A stretch of DNA of 64,000 nt from Tetrahymena thermophila SB210 (taxonomy: Eukaryota > Ciliophora > Oligohymenophorea > Hymenostomatida > Tetrahymenidae). Location of the stretch: the NCBI RefSeq assembly GCF_000189635.1, contig NW_002476218.1, positions 484,188-548,187 of the forward strand. The letters run 5' to 3'. Positions 37,992 through 49,565 of this stretch are shown here, in pieces. Both the position numbers and the translations under genes were made by a program. Position 1 is the stretch's first letter; every line of letters begins with the position of its first letter. The notes beneath the pieces were generated by a model, which was not told the DNA's origin, searched no databases, and was given only the letters and a program-made list of their open reading frames with translations.

Positions 37992-39267
37992 GTATAATTT
38001 TACACAACTATTAAACTGATTTTTTATGTGTTTATTTATTTATCAAAAGCTTAATCTTTAAATTCTTTATATTTTATTTATTTTTTATATTTTTTGTCTT
38101 GCTCTTCTAACATATAATCAATCATTTTGCCTCTATAACTTTTCTTTTTATATTTGATTCATATAATTAAATTTTCAAACTATATACAGAAGGATATAGT
38201 AATTTATTATTACATATTTTAATATGACTTCAATCTAAAAACTATGATTAATTATAGTGATCCTATTTATAAGACTAAATTAAATAGTAAAAGCAGTAAA
38301 AATTAATGAATGATAAATAAACATTTTGGATAATAACTTCTAATTAACAAATTTTACTATAATTCACAGAGGATCGATCATAATTAGATTTTTAAAAGTT
38401 ATAAAATTTTAATTACAATACTTAATCTTATATTCTAATATATTTTTAAAAAATAAATATATTTTTTTGTTAAGTAAAACAGGTATATTTTTAGATTAAT
38501 CAGAGTTTTATATTTAAAATATTATCTTTTGTTGTATTTCTTTTTTTAAAGTTTCAAAAGTGTCTTTATCCCTTAAATATTTTAAGGATAATCATAAATT
38601 TATTTACTTTATAAACATAAAATATTAAATATTATTATTCCTCATTTGAAGTTCTTACACAGATTTTAGGTTAAAGGTAGGAATAATACATTTAAATTAA
38701 TTTTTTTTAAATAAAAAATATAAAATGTTAGAGTAATTTATTTAACTAGCTGCAGTTGATATTTTTAATAAAATTATTAACTTAAAATATAAACCCTTGT
38801 TAATATTTATGATTTGTATATACAAAGCAATAAGGATAAGATGCATCTCATACATAAAATTACATATAAAGGGAGATGATGAGAAGTTGTTAATAAATTA
38901 ATATTTATTTATATTAAACTTTAGTATAGAATTTATTATGATCAAATTTTTATATTTTTTTTAGCTTTCAAGAATTTTTATTCCTTAAAATAAACCAAGT
39001 TATTTTCAACTAATTTTAAGATTTTCTTAATTAATTAATTTTAGGTCGTTTGTTTTATTAAATTATTATTTAATATAATAGTTGAATAAATTTTATATTT
39101 TATGAATACCATTTTTAGTATTCTTAAAATATTTTAAATAAGTTGAATTTTAATTATGAGTACTGTTATTCATTTTAAATTGGAGATAACTTAAAATGTT
39201 AATATATTTAATTTTAGATAGAAAGATAGATAGATTGAACCAATCAATCACTCAATTAATTAATTAC
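37992..39267. other. Intergenic, AT-rich
   Basis: I saw no coding signal, RNA gene or long repeat in this stretch. Confidence 0.55.
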
Positions 39268-42040
39268 TCACTCGTAATCGATTCTAATATCAGTAATTCC
39301 TATTTATCTTGGTTGTTACTAATTGTTTTAATTTTCTATGTTTATATTCTAAGAGTTTTGGTGATAAGTGAAGCTTTAGAATTACGCTTGAGGTAGACTG
39401 TTGTTATTGTTATTATTATTATATTGATTAAAAATTTGATTTTTGAATTTCTTTTCTTTTCCTATAGAATAAATATCTTATTACAATTATTAATTATCAA
39501 CCATATCGTAAATTATAACATCATTATTTTCTATTTCCTCAGCTACATCTTTCTCTTCATTTTTATCTTACTAGTATTTTTAAATTTAGCCACTTAAATA
39601 ATTATGTTCGTTTATTACTCTACATATTTCAATGTGAGCTGGAATTGGAGAGATTTATTCGCTTCTATTTATTTAAGGAAAAAAATAATTTTAGATTTAA
39701 CCTTTTGAATAATCATAATTAAAAAATTTTTTAATATTACTTAATTGATGATTTTTTAACAACTTCTAATACCAGGATAGCTTTTCCTGTTTAAAGTACA
39801 ATTTTTTTATCTTTTAGATTCTGCAAATCTAGTTTATCATTTATTTAAACCAAAGTTCCAAATTTAGATTTATTATCTTTGAGAACGAGCTTGTCTCCTT
39901 ATAAAGTTAGAGAAGCATGATTTCTTGAAACTGAGATATCATTTAATCTGATATGACAATCAAATATTCTTCCCTTTTTTAATGTAAATTAAGTAATTAA
40001 GTAAGTAAAATGTAGAAAAAACTATTAATTTGATTGATTTTTAGAAATAATTAATAAGTTTACTATTTCACAAGAACTATTATTCACTAGATCAACCATA
40101 TAGAAGTAATGATCCTTAGAATTTGGATTAATCTAGCGAAGAACAACGTAAGGATTTGAAGATTTCTTTAGTTCAAGTAAATTATATTCAAAGTTTTAAT
40201 ATTTGAAAGAAGCTTTTTAATATTTTATTGAAAATTTTACAAATTTAAATCGAGCTAAATAAATAAATAAATACTTTTATATTCACATTTACATAGTTCG
40301 CAAATAAGCTTTTTATAAACAAATACTTTTGTGTTTCCCATCATTTTTGTTTTGCCTAATGAAGAAACCCACTACTTTAAACATGCCAAGTGACAATATT
40401 TAAGCGATCCTTAACCTTAAAGAAATTAAAATCATCAATTAATAAATAAATTGAGTTAAAAAAAAATGTAAAAATTAATTAAGTGATATTTTATATTTAT
40501 TAAAATTTATTTTCAAAAGAATTATTATGATTACATCCACAAGCACTTAAAAGAGGATTTTCTGTTGTGGCTGTTTCAGCTAAGCATATTTTACATTAAA
40601 ATTATCTGTCATCCATATTCTGGCTCTAATCAGTTGCTTTGACTAAAATAAAAAACAAATAAATTTTAATAAATCATTAATTAAATAAATAAAAGATAAT
40701 GATAAAAAATACATTAATAACTTATAGATTTATTTAATTATTAAATTATTACTTCCTTATTCAGCATCATCATCCTCTTTTTTTAATAGGTCTTAGTTCT
40801 AAGATAAATTTCCTGTGTGAGAAAAATCTTCAATTTTCAACAAAATTCTTCCTAGTTTAATGGTATCTCCTTTTTTGACATTCCATGTCTATTTTTATAA
40901 AATAAAATTTAGCTATCTTTTGAAACAGTAAAAATTCTTATTTTGGTAGATAGATATTTCTCAAATAATTTCAATTTTTTAATATAAGAGGAAGCATCAA
41001 ACTTTTAAAATACAAAGATTGATTGATAGATAGATATATATATATATCCTTTTTATAGTAATAGTATATTAAACAAAAATTTGGATTATACCGGTTAATT
41101 AAATGTAGAAGGCTCGTCTCTAATTACTCTCCATAGAGTAAAATCAGGACTACTGTTAAAAGCTTTAAGAGAATAAGATCCGTTTTCCATTCTAATATCA
41201 AATATTTATACTTGATTTTTTATTTATTCCTATAAATAGACAGACAATTTATATTAGTCATTTAATATATAAGATTTTTTATGGCATATTTGTTGTTAAT
41301 ATTTGTCTACTCTACTTATTTAATATTTTTCTTGATATTCTGCTAGTTGAAGGAAGGTAAATTATTAATTTTATTCTATTTACAAAACATAAGAAAAAGA
41401 TATATTTATTAATCTTTTAATTATCTTGTTTGATTTGAAAATTAATTATTCATTCATTCACATTCAAAAATAAATGAATGAATAACAATTTGTGTAAGTA
41501 AGACTGGATAGGTAAAATTAGTACGATCTTACTACAATTAGAGACAAATATTTTATGCCAAATAATTAATTAAAATATCCAATTGTAAATATGATTTATT
41601 TTGAATGATGGATGGATGTTTTTTGTTTATTTTAAATATTTTACAGATTAGGAAAGTGGAATAAGCTCTTAATCATATGCGACAACTTAATCTTTTTTTT
41701 TAATACAAAAAAAACAGTAATTTTAATTGAAATTTGAAAGTTATGATTGATGAATATTGATTGTATAGCTTTTTCTTAAAAAATACTATCTTTCTTAAAT
41801 GAGGAAGCTTAAAATTATTTTCCAAAACTACTACTTTTAAAAATAGCTCCATGATGAGTTATTTAACACTCAACATTTATATTTAAAGACTTTTAAAGGT
41901 AATTTAAGCTAAAATATATGTTTAATTTAGTCTTTACCTTTTTCTTTTAGCACAAAGTTACGCTTTATTATCTAGTCTGTCTCAAAATCAAAGAGATTAG
42001 GAGTGTCCTTTTCCCATATTTTAGCTTTGACGTATATGCT
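39268..42040 (-). CDS. RING-variant (RING-CH) plus FHA domain protein
   Basis: Exons are split by several introns. The order is an N-terminal piece WEKDTPNLFDFETDQIIKRN (41938-42040), then NGSYSLKAFNSSPDFTLWR (near 41100-41200) and WNVKKGDTIKLGRILLKIED. A C4HC3 RING-variant follows with CKICLAE, SACGC, YCHLACLKQWV and CELCKC. An FHA domain comes next with DISVSRNHASLTL and DNKSKFGTLV. The tail has PIPAHIEICRVINEH and ends DIRIDYE before TGA 39268-39270. RING-variant proteins are normally E3 ubiquitin ligases, and FHA domains bind phosphothreonine, so a phospho-targeted ligase is inferred; the combination is common in ciliates. The 5' end and the joins between the first exons are not resolved, so 42040 is the edge of the recognised coding sequence, not a start codon. 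Confidence 0.8.
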
Positions 42041-42815
42041 GTTGTAATAAATAATTGAACATTTAGATTATGAAATAAGTATATATAGTATTTATAAGGA
42101 GTTAGTGATGGTCACTTATAATTATCTAATTTAAAAAGAGAGTGTCATTCATTCAATCAATCAGTCAGCATTTGTTTGTTACAATTAACACTCTACAAAT
42201 ATTACTTGTTTAATCACAAACCCCTTTCATTTAAATCTAATTATCTGTCATAAATAAGTTGAATACCAATATTTCGTTTGATTACTTTTCCCAACACAAG
42301 CACCCATTTTATAAATCAAAGTCTTTCAAATTGATAGTTTAAAAACTCTGTCTTTGCTTTTGTTATTCACTTGTTTTTTTGCTTATTTCTTTATTTTTTG
42401 TTCTCTATAATTTCTTATCAAAAAGTATATAAATTGCTTTCTTTATATTTATTAATCGAAGTACGCAAAAATAAAAAAATACTCTTGAATGATTATTAAT
42501 TTGATTTACATTTCTCTACTTCTTACTAATTTTTTGTTTGATTTTAGCTATTTCCCACTACTTACCAACCTTTTATTTGTATTTGAGCATTTTAAATGGA
42601 TTTGAATCAAAAAATTGATTGAATAAAAATATCATAAATTAAATGTGTACTTGATTTAGTTAGCATTCTCATTGATTTCAGAAGCTTTAATTAATTAATA
42701 TACTAAGATATAAAGATTTGATATTTACAATTTTAAGATCAATTTTAAACAATCAATCAATAATTCATTGGTTTTAATTACTACTCATTTTAAAGTTAAA
42801 ATAATAAATTAATTC
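42041..42815. other. Divergent promoter region
   Basis: This region lies between head-to-head genes and may include the unresolved first exon of the RING-FHA gene. No other feature was seen. Confidence 0.5.
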
Positions 42816-44559
42816 ATGAGTTCAAATAAACAAACTTATAAAGGTAAAAAATGGTGTGAATATTGTAGGACATAAATTAACTGGACAAAAGAAGTATATT
42901 TCTATTTTATTCGTAAAGTTGTGGTACTAACTTTAATTTAAATTAGGATATAGCCTATCACGAATAATCGAGGACACATAAAAAAAATGTTGAGCGCGAA
43001 ATAGAATTCAAGAGATAAAAAATTATCAGAGAGTAGGAGTAGGCAAAGAAAATGACAGAATTGGATGATTCTGCAAAATTAATGCAAGAAATTGAGAAAG
43101 TAATTCATTCATTTTTTTGAGATTTATTCTAAACTTATGATTGATCTTTTTAATATCTATCAATAGAAAGCATAGGAAGCCATGTAAAATAATACATCAC
43201 AAAGAAAATAGCAAAAAATGTAATTTGATAATCAAGCGCACTCTAAAAACCCTTCAATAGGTCCAGTATTCCCCGTTTTTTAGCTAGAAAAAGAACCTGA
43301 ATTGACTGAAGAATAGAAAAAAGAACTTAAAAAATAAAAAAAGAAAGAAGAACTTGGCTCTGAATTTGGGTCTAGTTATGAAGAAAGTGATACTGATGAA
43401 GAATAAGATAAATATAGAGAAGAAGAAATAGAATTAAAAATGAACTAAAACAAAGCAGAATTAGCTCAGAAATTTGACAGAGGTATGTATTTTCATGAAT
43501 TTTGTTTTTAATTGAGCTTTGAATTATATTTTTATAAATAAGCTAATTTTAAATAATATATATATGACTGTTGCTTTTAAGTGTCTATTAACTCTCTTTT
43601 ATTCAATAGTATGGTATCTCTCAAAAGATGAAAAAACTGGCAAGCTATTTTTTTATAATTAGCTATCAGGATAGAGAAAATATGAAAAGCCTATTGGTTT
43701 GAAAGTAAATTTTAATAAATTAGCTATTTGTAAGGTGAGTGCTATTTAAATTTATTTATTGATTATTATTTTAGCTTCTAGATGAAGAACAAAGGTTATG
43801 GGATGAATACATTCTTCAGCAAATGGAAGAGTAAGAAAAATTAGAACAAGCAGAATAAGAAGCTACAAATAAACAAATTAGAGAATATAAAAATAAAAAC
43901 CTGAAAGAGGGAGAAAATGATTCGTAAAGTGGCTAACAAGAACAAAAAGTAGAAGATCAAATAAATGATTAAGAGGGAATAATAAAAAGTGATTGGGTAG
44001 AAGTAACTGAAGAAGATAATTTCTTTAACAAGTATGCTGTTAGAAATGTTTATGGGGATGTTTTGAATGATAATGGAAACAATGAAGGTAATGAAGAAGA
44101 AGAAGAGGAAGATGATGGAATGGATGATGATGAAGTTAAAAAATTAGCTAAAATAGAACTTTTAATTGAATAAGGAAAAATATAGACTCAGTAAGAAATG
44201 ATCTAAGCTTTATTGTAGACTAATGAAGGGGGGAATACAATGAAACAAAATGAAAAATTAAAAAAAATAATCGAAAGTAATTTAGATATATAGAATGATA
44301 CAATGTAAAAAACATACAAAAAAAAGGTAATAGTTTTATTTAATTTTTAGTTGTAATAACTCTTTGTTATTTCTATATATAGAACTGGCTCGAAGATGAA
44401 GATAGTACAAATGTAAACTAATAAAAACCAGTTAATAATAATTAAAAATAAGACTAAAAATAGGCAGATGCTGACCAAAAGTCATAAACAAAAAGCTCTT
44501 TATTTAAAAAAAGGATAAATAATAACAAAAATGTTTAAAATATTCCTGTAGACAATTGA
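42816..44559 (+). CDS. WBP4: WBP4/FBP21-like spliceosomal protein (U1-type zinc finger, WW domain)
   Basis: The model is join(42816-42893, 42947-43099, 43167-43482, 43610-43704, 43775-44326, 44383-44559), giving 456 residues with every junction in phase. The N-terminus has a matrin/U1-type zinc finger: C14, C17, H31 and H37 in WCEYCRTQINW...AYHEQSRTHKKNVE, very close to WBP4. A WW domain spans about 184-210 (VWYLSKDEKTGKLFFYNQLS), whose second Trp position is Tyr (RKYEKP). The rest is acidic and glutamine-rich, with SDWVEVTEEDNFF near 300. WBP4 binds proline-rich splicing factors in the pre-catalytic spliceosome. One WW domain instead of the two of vertebrates, and the Trp-to-Tyr change, are the oddities. 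Confidence 0.88.
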
Positions 44560-45769
44560 TTATTTAAATTTTTTCTATTTTCAATATATATACAAACAAC
44601 CCCTTTTATCAAAACATTGTAAATAAGTATTAAAATTATGATAAAATTAGATTTTTTAATTTACCTGTTTTAATTTTTGTTTAAAATTGGTCCATTGCAA
44701 AAAACCTTTTTATAAATGATATTAATTCTAAAAAGAAATAAAAGATTGTAATAACAAATTAAATACTTTTTCAAATATTGTTTTTTTTTAAGTTAATTTT
44801 TATGGTAGGTAGGTAATATTTGCATTAATTTTGATTATCATATTAACCATTAAATCTTCATCAACCTAATTTATCCCTACATACATATCTTTTATACTTT
44901 ATCCTTAAAAAACGTTTATTTTTTTGCTTAGAATATCATGAATCAATTAGTATTTTCATTTATTTATTCATATGATAAAATATTTACAAAAAAAATTAAA
45001 TTAACTCAATTACTATTAATCTAAGCAAAAATCCTTAATTAAATTTGTTTGGTTTAATTAAAATTTTTTTTGTTCATAAATTTAGGCATTATTCTTTAAT
45101 TCTATAAGTTTAATTTTTTAGTCATCGCATATTTATTTTATAGCAAATTAATAGCTTAAATATGTTTCACCAATTATTTTAGTTTTATAATTTTAAACAC
45201 TATTTCAATAATAAAAAATTTTGATAATTTGATAAAAAAATACCAAGTAAGCAAATTTTATATGATCCAGTTAATTTAAAATTCAAGTGTTAGTTAATTG
45301 ATTCATAATATTAATTAAAATTTTCAAAATATTTGAATTAATTTAAATGTAATAATATTGTTAAATATATTGATTATAAAGTTAGGCGGCAGGTAGTTAG
45401 GGATTGTTTAATTGCAAAATATTTAATTATAAATTATTTTCTTATTTAGTACATATATATATATATACTTTTATAATTAAATAAATATTTAAAATGTGGA
45501 TAAAAATAAATCAGTTTATTTATTTAGTATTTATTTATTCTTTTAAAATTTAGTAGTTATGTCTTCTTTATTCTTTATTCTTAACAGGCAGGCATGTATT
45601 TATTTATTTACTTATTTTAATGCCTAAAATATAAGTAAAAGCCTAAAGTATAACAAAAGTTCCAAATTAATTTATCATTAGATAACATTTGCAGTTTTAT
45701 TTAATTTAATATTTTGTATTTTCTATTTAATTTATATTATTGTTGATTGTGTTATCATTTTTATTGTAA
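44560..45769. other. Convergent intergenic spacer
   Basis: This 1.2-kb AT-rich region lies between the 3' ends of the WBP4-like and PP2C genes. A short TA tract lies near 45453-45466. No gene was recognised. Confidence 0.6.
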
Positions 45770-47028
45770 TCAATTTAATCTTAAAACCATAACACTAGTA
45801 TTATCTCTAGAGCCGTTTAAGAGAGCTCTCTTAAGTAATTCTGCAGCAACCTCTTCACTATTTGATTTTAACTTAGAAACTTCTAATACTTCCTATATTT
45901 GATAAAGATATTATAAAATATATATTGATTTTAAAATATAAAAAAAATACCTTAGGGATTACAACATCCCACAAACCATCAGATGCAACTACAAGATATT
46001 TATGGATCATTCTTAATTCCATTCTTGTTACATCAGGCTATGCAATAACTCCAAAATTCCTCAAACTGTGATCTCCAAATGCTCTGCTAACTGCTAATAC
46101 TCCTGCAACTCTATCATAGATAACACTTCCTCCTGCTTTCCTTTTTTAGTAAAAGTACTATTTAAAAATGTTATTTGGGAGAAGCATAAAAATTAAATAT
46201 TTTATTTGTGTAAAAATCTAAAAGAAAAAATTATATTATTATTTAACTATTTAGTACTTGATTCTTTCTATTTCTCTTGGATTCGAGGCTTTGTGTTCAA
46301 TAGTAACATTATGAGCTTAAGTATCATCTAATACCAAACCTGCAGTATCTCCAACATTAGCAATATATAAAACCCTCTTTGCTTCTTCTAATCTTATAAA
46401 TCCAATGCATGCAGTTGAGCCTACTTCTTGAGATTTGCACTTTTGCTTTACTAATTCATCTACCTAGATTTTATAAATGTTTTTACAACTTTTATTATCT
46501 AAATGTGTCAAAATTACTCTTAAAAATGTTCTCTTTAAAACATCGACTACATCTTTAGGTGTTTTTTTATATTCATCGCTAAATTCCTGTATTTATAAGT
46601 AAATTTTCAAGCATCTTCTTTATGATTTATATGTCAACAAATATAGTTAATATATTGAGATATTTTACTTTTGTGAAGTTTTATTTAACAAATTCCACTA
46701 CATCAGAGCCTCCATGACCATCAAGTACACCGAAAAGTATTGATTTTCCACCGTCATCTAAAAAATTATCTGCTATGAAAAACCCTTTTAATAAAAAATG
46801 AGTAATTATACTTTTTAAAATATTTTTAATAAAATATAATTATGTAAATCTTAAAATGAACAAATTAATTTTATATGTTATTTATATGAAAGATTTACCA
46901 TCCTCCATAGTTTGTCTATATTAAATATTGATATCATCATAAAAGGCGTATTCTTTTACACCAAGTGCCCTTGGCATATAGATTTTTTTAGCTTAATAGT
47001 TAGATCTTATTTGGCTAGTTTTCATCAT
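45770..47028 (-). CDS. PP2C-family protein phosphatase
   Basis: The model is complement(join(45770-45892, 45951-46140, 46258-46586, 46669-46784, 46899-47028)), giving 295 residues with all joins in phase. PP2C enzymes are Mg/Mn-dependent Ser/Thr phosphatases. The metal-binding motifs are all visible: YRQTMEDG near 37-44, GVLDGHGGSD at about 62-71, GSTACIGFI and ANVGDTAGLVL, RVAGVLAVSRAFGDH, ASDGLWDVV, and the final SRDNTSVMVLRL. The length is that of a bare catalytic domain, with no signal peptide or membrane segment, so it is probably cytosolic or nuclear. The substrate cannot be told from sequence. Confidence 0.93.
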
Positions 47029-47519
47029 TTGGCTATTTTAAATTGTTTGAAGATAATATTGTTAAATAAATAAATAAATTATTTATTTTTGTAATTTAAT
47101 TAAAAATTCTTAATAAAATAAATATTTGAATTTATCAGAAAGACAAAATGAAAGATAAATTCAATAAATAAATGAATGAACAAATAAAACTATAAATTGT
47201 AATTCTCAAAATCAGAACTGATTAAAGGGAAATTTACAATTTTTTGACAGTTATTTTAACCATAATTATTGCTTGTTTATAATAATTCTAAATATCAATT
47301 AAATATTATATTTTAACTTGAAAAATGATTTATTTGTTTATTGAGTAAATGCTTAAAACTATCAAAAAATATTGTAGACAATAATTTTTTATCATTTTTA
47401 TATACTTTTATAGTTAGTTAGCTATTTTACTGATAAAAAATATAAACAATACGAATTTAAAACTATATTTAATGCATCTTCGTTTAGTTAGTTTCCCAAA
47501 ATCCAAATTAGTTTCGATT
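47029..47519. other. Intergenic, AT-rich
   Basis: This is the upstream region of the PP2C gene and downstream region of POMP. No feature was recognised. Confidence 0.6.
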
Positions 47520-48332
47520 TCAATCGAAGCTCTTTAAGAAACGTTCATGAGCATTAAGTTTATGCATTTCAGGATTATCAGCTTTTATTTAAAATAAATA
47601 AAAGATTATTTAAATTACTTTTTACTAAATTTTTTATTTTCTAAAATAATTCTTTTTAAAAAGCTATTTATTTACTTCCCAAGAAATCTTCGAATTCAAT
47701 TTAGTTCAATCTATTCATCATAATATCAAGACCTAAGTTTTATTTTCAATATTTAAGATAAATAAATATCTTGCTGATAACTTCATTTTAAATTTAATGT
47801 TTGATATTTAAATAAAAATTTTATGATTTCTGTAGAATATTCTTTGATGCTGAATAGCATAAGCTACATTAACTATTTTTAAATGAATAATACCTAATAA
47901 TGATTATTTTTCACCAGGAAGTCTGGATGGTTAAGCAAGGATGTTTCTTTCAATAGTCAACAACATAGGAAATTATGAACCATAAAGATTAGAGTAAGTC
48001 TTCATTTTGGCTTCTTCTTAGCCATATAATCTCTTTGTTAAATAAATATTATAAATATCTCTGCATTAAAAATAGAATTTTCATATTCTTTTAAAGTAAG
48101 AAAGAAAGTATACCATTTCTTATATAGTTTGTACTGGATGTTTTTCAATATTTTCATTCTTCTTAGTCCATGGAAGACCTCCTTAAATATCTAATTGGTT
48201 GGTAAAATCTTGCTATATTTGTAAAAGAAAGTTAACACTAAATGGAAACACTAAGATTTTTATTTGAATTATGCTAATAAACTTCAAAATCTTGAAGAAA
48301 ATAATAAATTAATATCAATATTCTACCATCAT
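47520..48332 (-). CDS. POMP: Proteasome maturation factor POMP/Ump1
   Basis: The model is complement(join(47520-47581, 47676-47732, 47894-48032, 48114-48212, 48327-48332)), giving 120 residues, slightly shorter than the usual 140. POMP/Ump1 is the chaperone of 20S proteasome assembly and is the first substrate of the finished proteasome. The conserved core is present: YGSQFPMLLTIERNILAQ, then PSRLPGEKQSLLGLDIM and IEFEDFLG, matching the family pattern of a YG/MR-type helix, RLPG, SxxLGLDIL and DFEDFL. The C-terminus is NAHERFLKSFD. The first exon is only six bases (ATG ATG), joined by a 114-base intron. An upstream alternative start cannot be excluded. The very short first exon makes automated prediction likely to fail. 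Confidence 0.85.
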
Positions 48333-49565
48333 TTTTGTGAATATTTGGCTTTTTACTTTATGTTTACTAAATAATTACTAAATTATTAATTGATTTATTT
48401 ATTGCAAATTTATTTGATTTATTTTTTATTATTTTTAAATTTCATTCTTAAAATATATCTTTCTTATTGCACAAATATTGATTATTCTTCTTGTTATCAT
48501 ATATAAAGAAGATCAGAAAACGAAGATAAGATAATTAACTATCATATCATACAGATTCTGAATCTTTCAAGCTCTAATTATATTAAAATTATTGATTATT
48601 AATATTGTTTATTAAATCTAAACAATATTTACATATTACAATCATTTCATTTAATTTTTTTTATATTTTAAACTATTTACGAAACGAATATATTCAAAAT
48701 CAAGCTTTAAAATATCTAAATATGAAATTATTTAAATAGTAGATAATTTTTATTTTTCAAATTTATTATTAAAAATAATTTTATTTTAAAGTTTTTGACA
48801 TCAAAAAATACAAAACTATAAATTTTAAAGATTTTGTTAAAACCAAAATTTATATTTAAAGATAAAATAATTGAATTATAATTTTAAATTCCTAAAATCA
48901 ATAATCAGCAAAATTTGAATACAAAAATTAAACTAAATTTACAATTTTAATACAATAATTTTTAAAGAAAATATAAATTATCATTTATAAAAAGTTGTCT
49001 ATTTATATTTATTAATCAAATAATAATAAAATATTTTATAAAACACCATAATTTCTCGATTATCTGATTTCTGATAGTTAGAATTCCTAAGATCTTCAAT
49101 TAAATCTAATGCAATTTTAAATAAGTTGGAAATTTTGTTTTTCTGTTTCGCAAATTTGAAATTTTACACTAAATTAAACTAAATAATGTTCTCATCTAAA
49201 AAAAATACAGCAGGTTTTTCTTATCTATCTAGAATTTATGTTAATTTAAGTAAATTCAAATTTAACAAATATTTTTATCAAAATAAAAAATAAAAGATTT
49301 TCAAAGAAATATTTAAAATTAACTAATTGAAAGCTCTAAAATAAAAATCTTAATCTAACCAACGATAGATAACTAACACTTATTTATAGTTTTTTATGTA
49401 CAAGAGATAATATTTTTTATAAATACCAAAATTATTATTTATATGTTTATTACGAAGTTATATTACATTTTAAATATAAAAATTTAATCGATATTGCAAG
49501 CAAATATGCATGTAAATTCTACTTTTTGTTTTATTTAATCATATCAATCTATTGAAATATGCTCA
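48333..49565. other. Intergenic, extremely AT-rich
   Basis: No coding signal was seen. This includes the POMP promoter side and the region after the stop of the pseudokinase gene. Confidence 0.6.

Noticed and set aside
39196-39396. Plus-strand 66-codon open frame
   Set aside because: It overlaps the C-terminal exon of the RING-FHA gene in antisense and has no coding features of its own.
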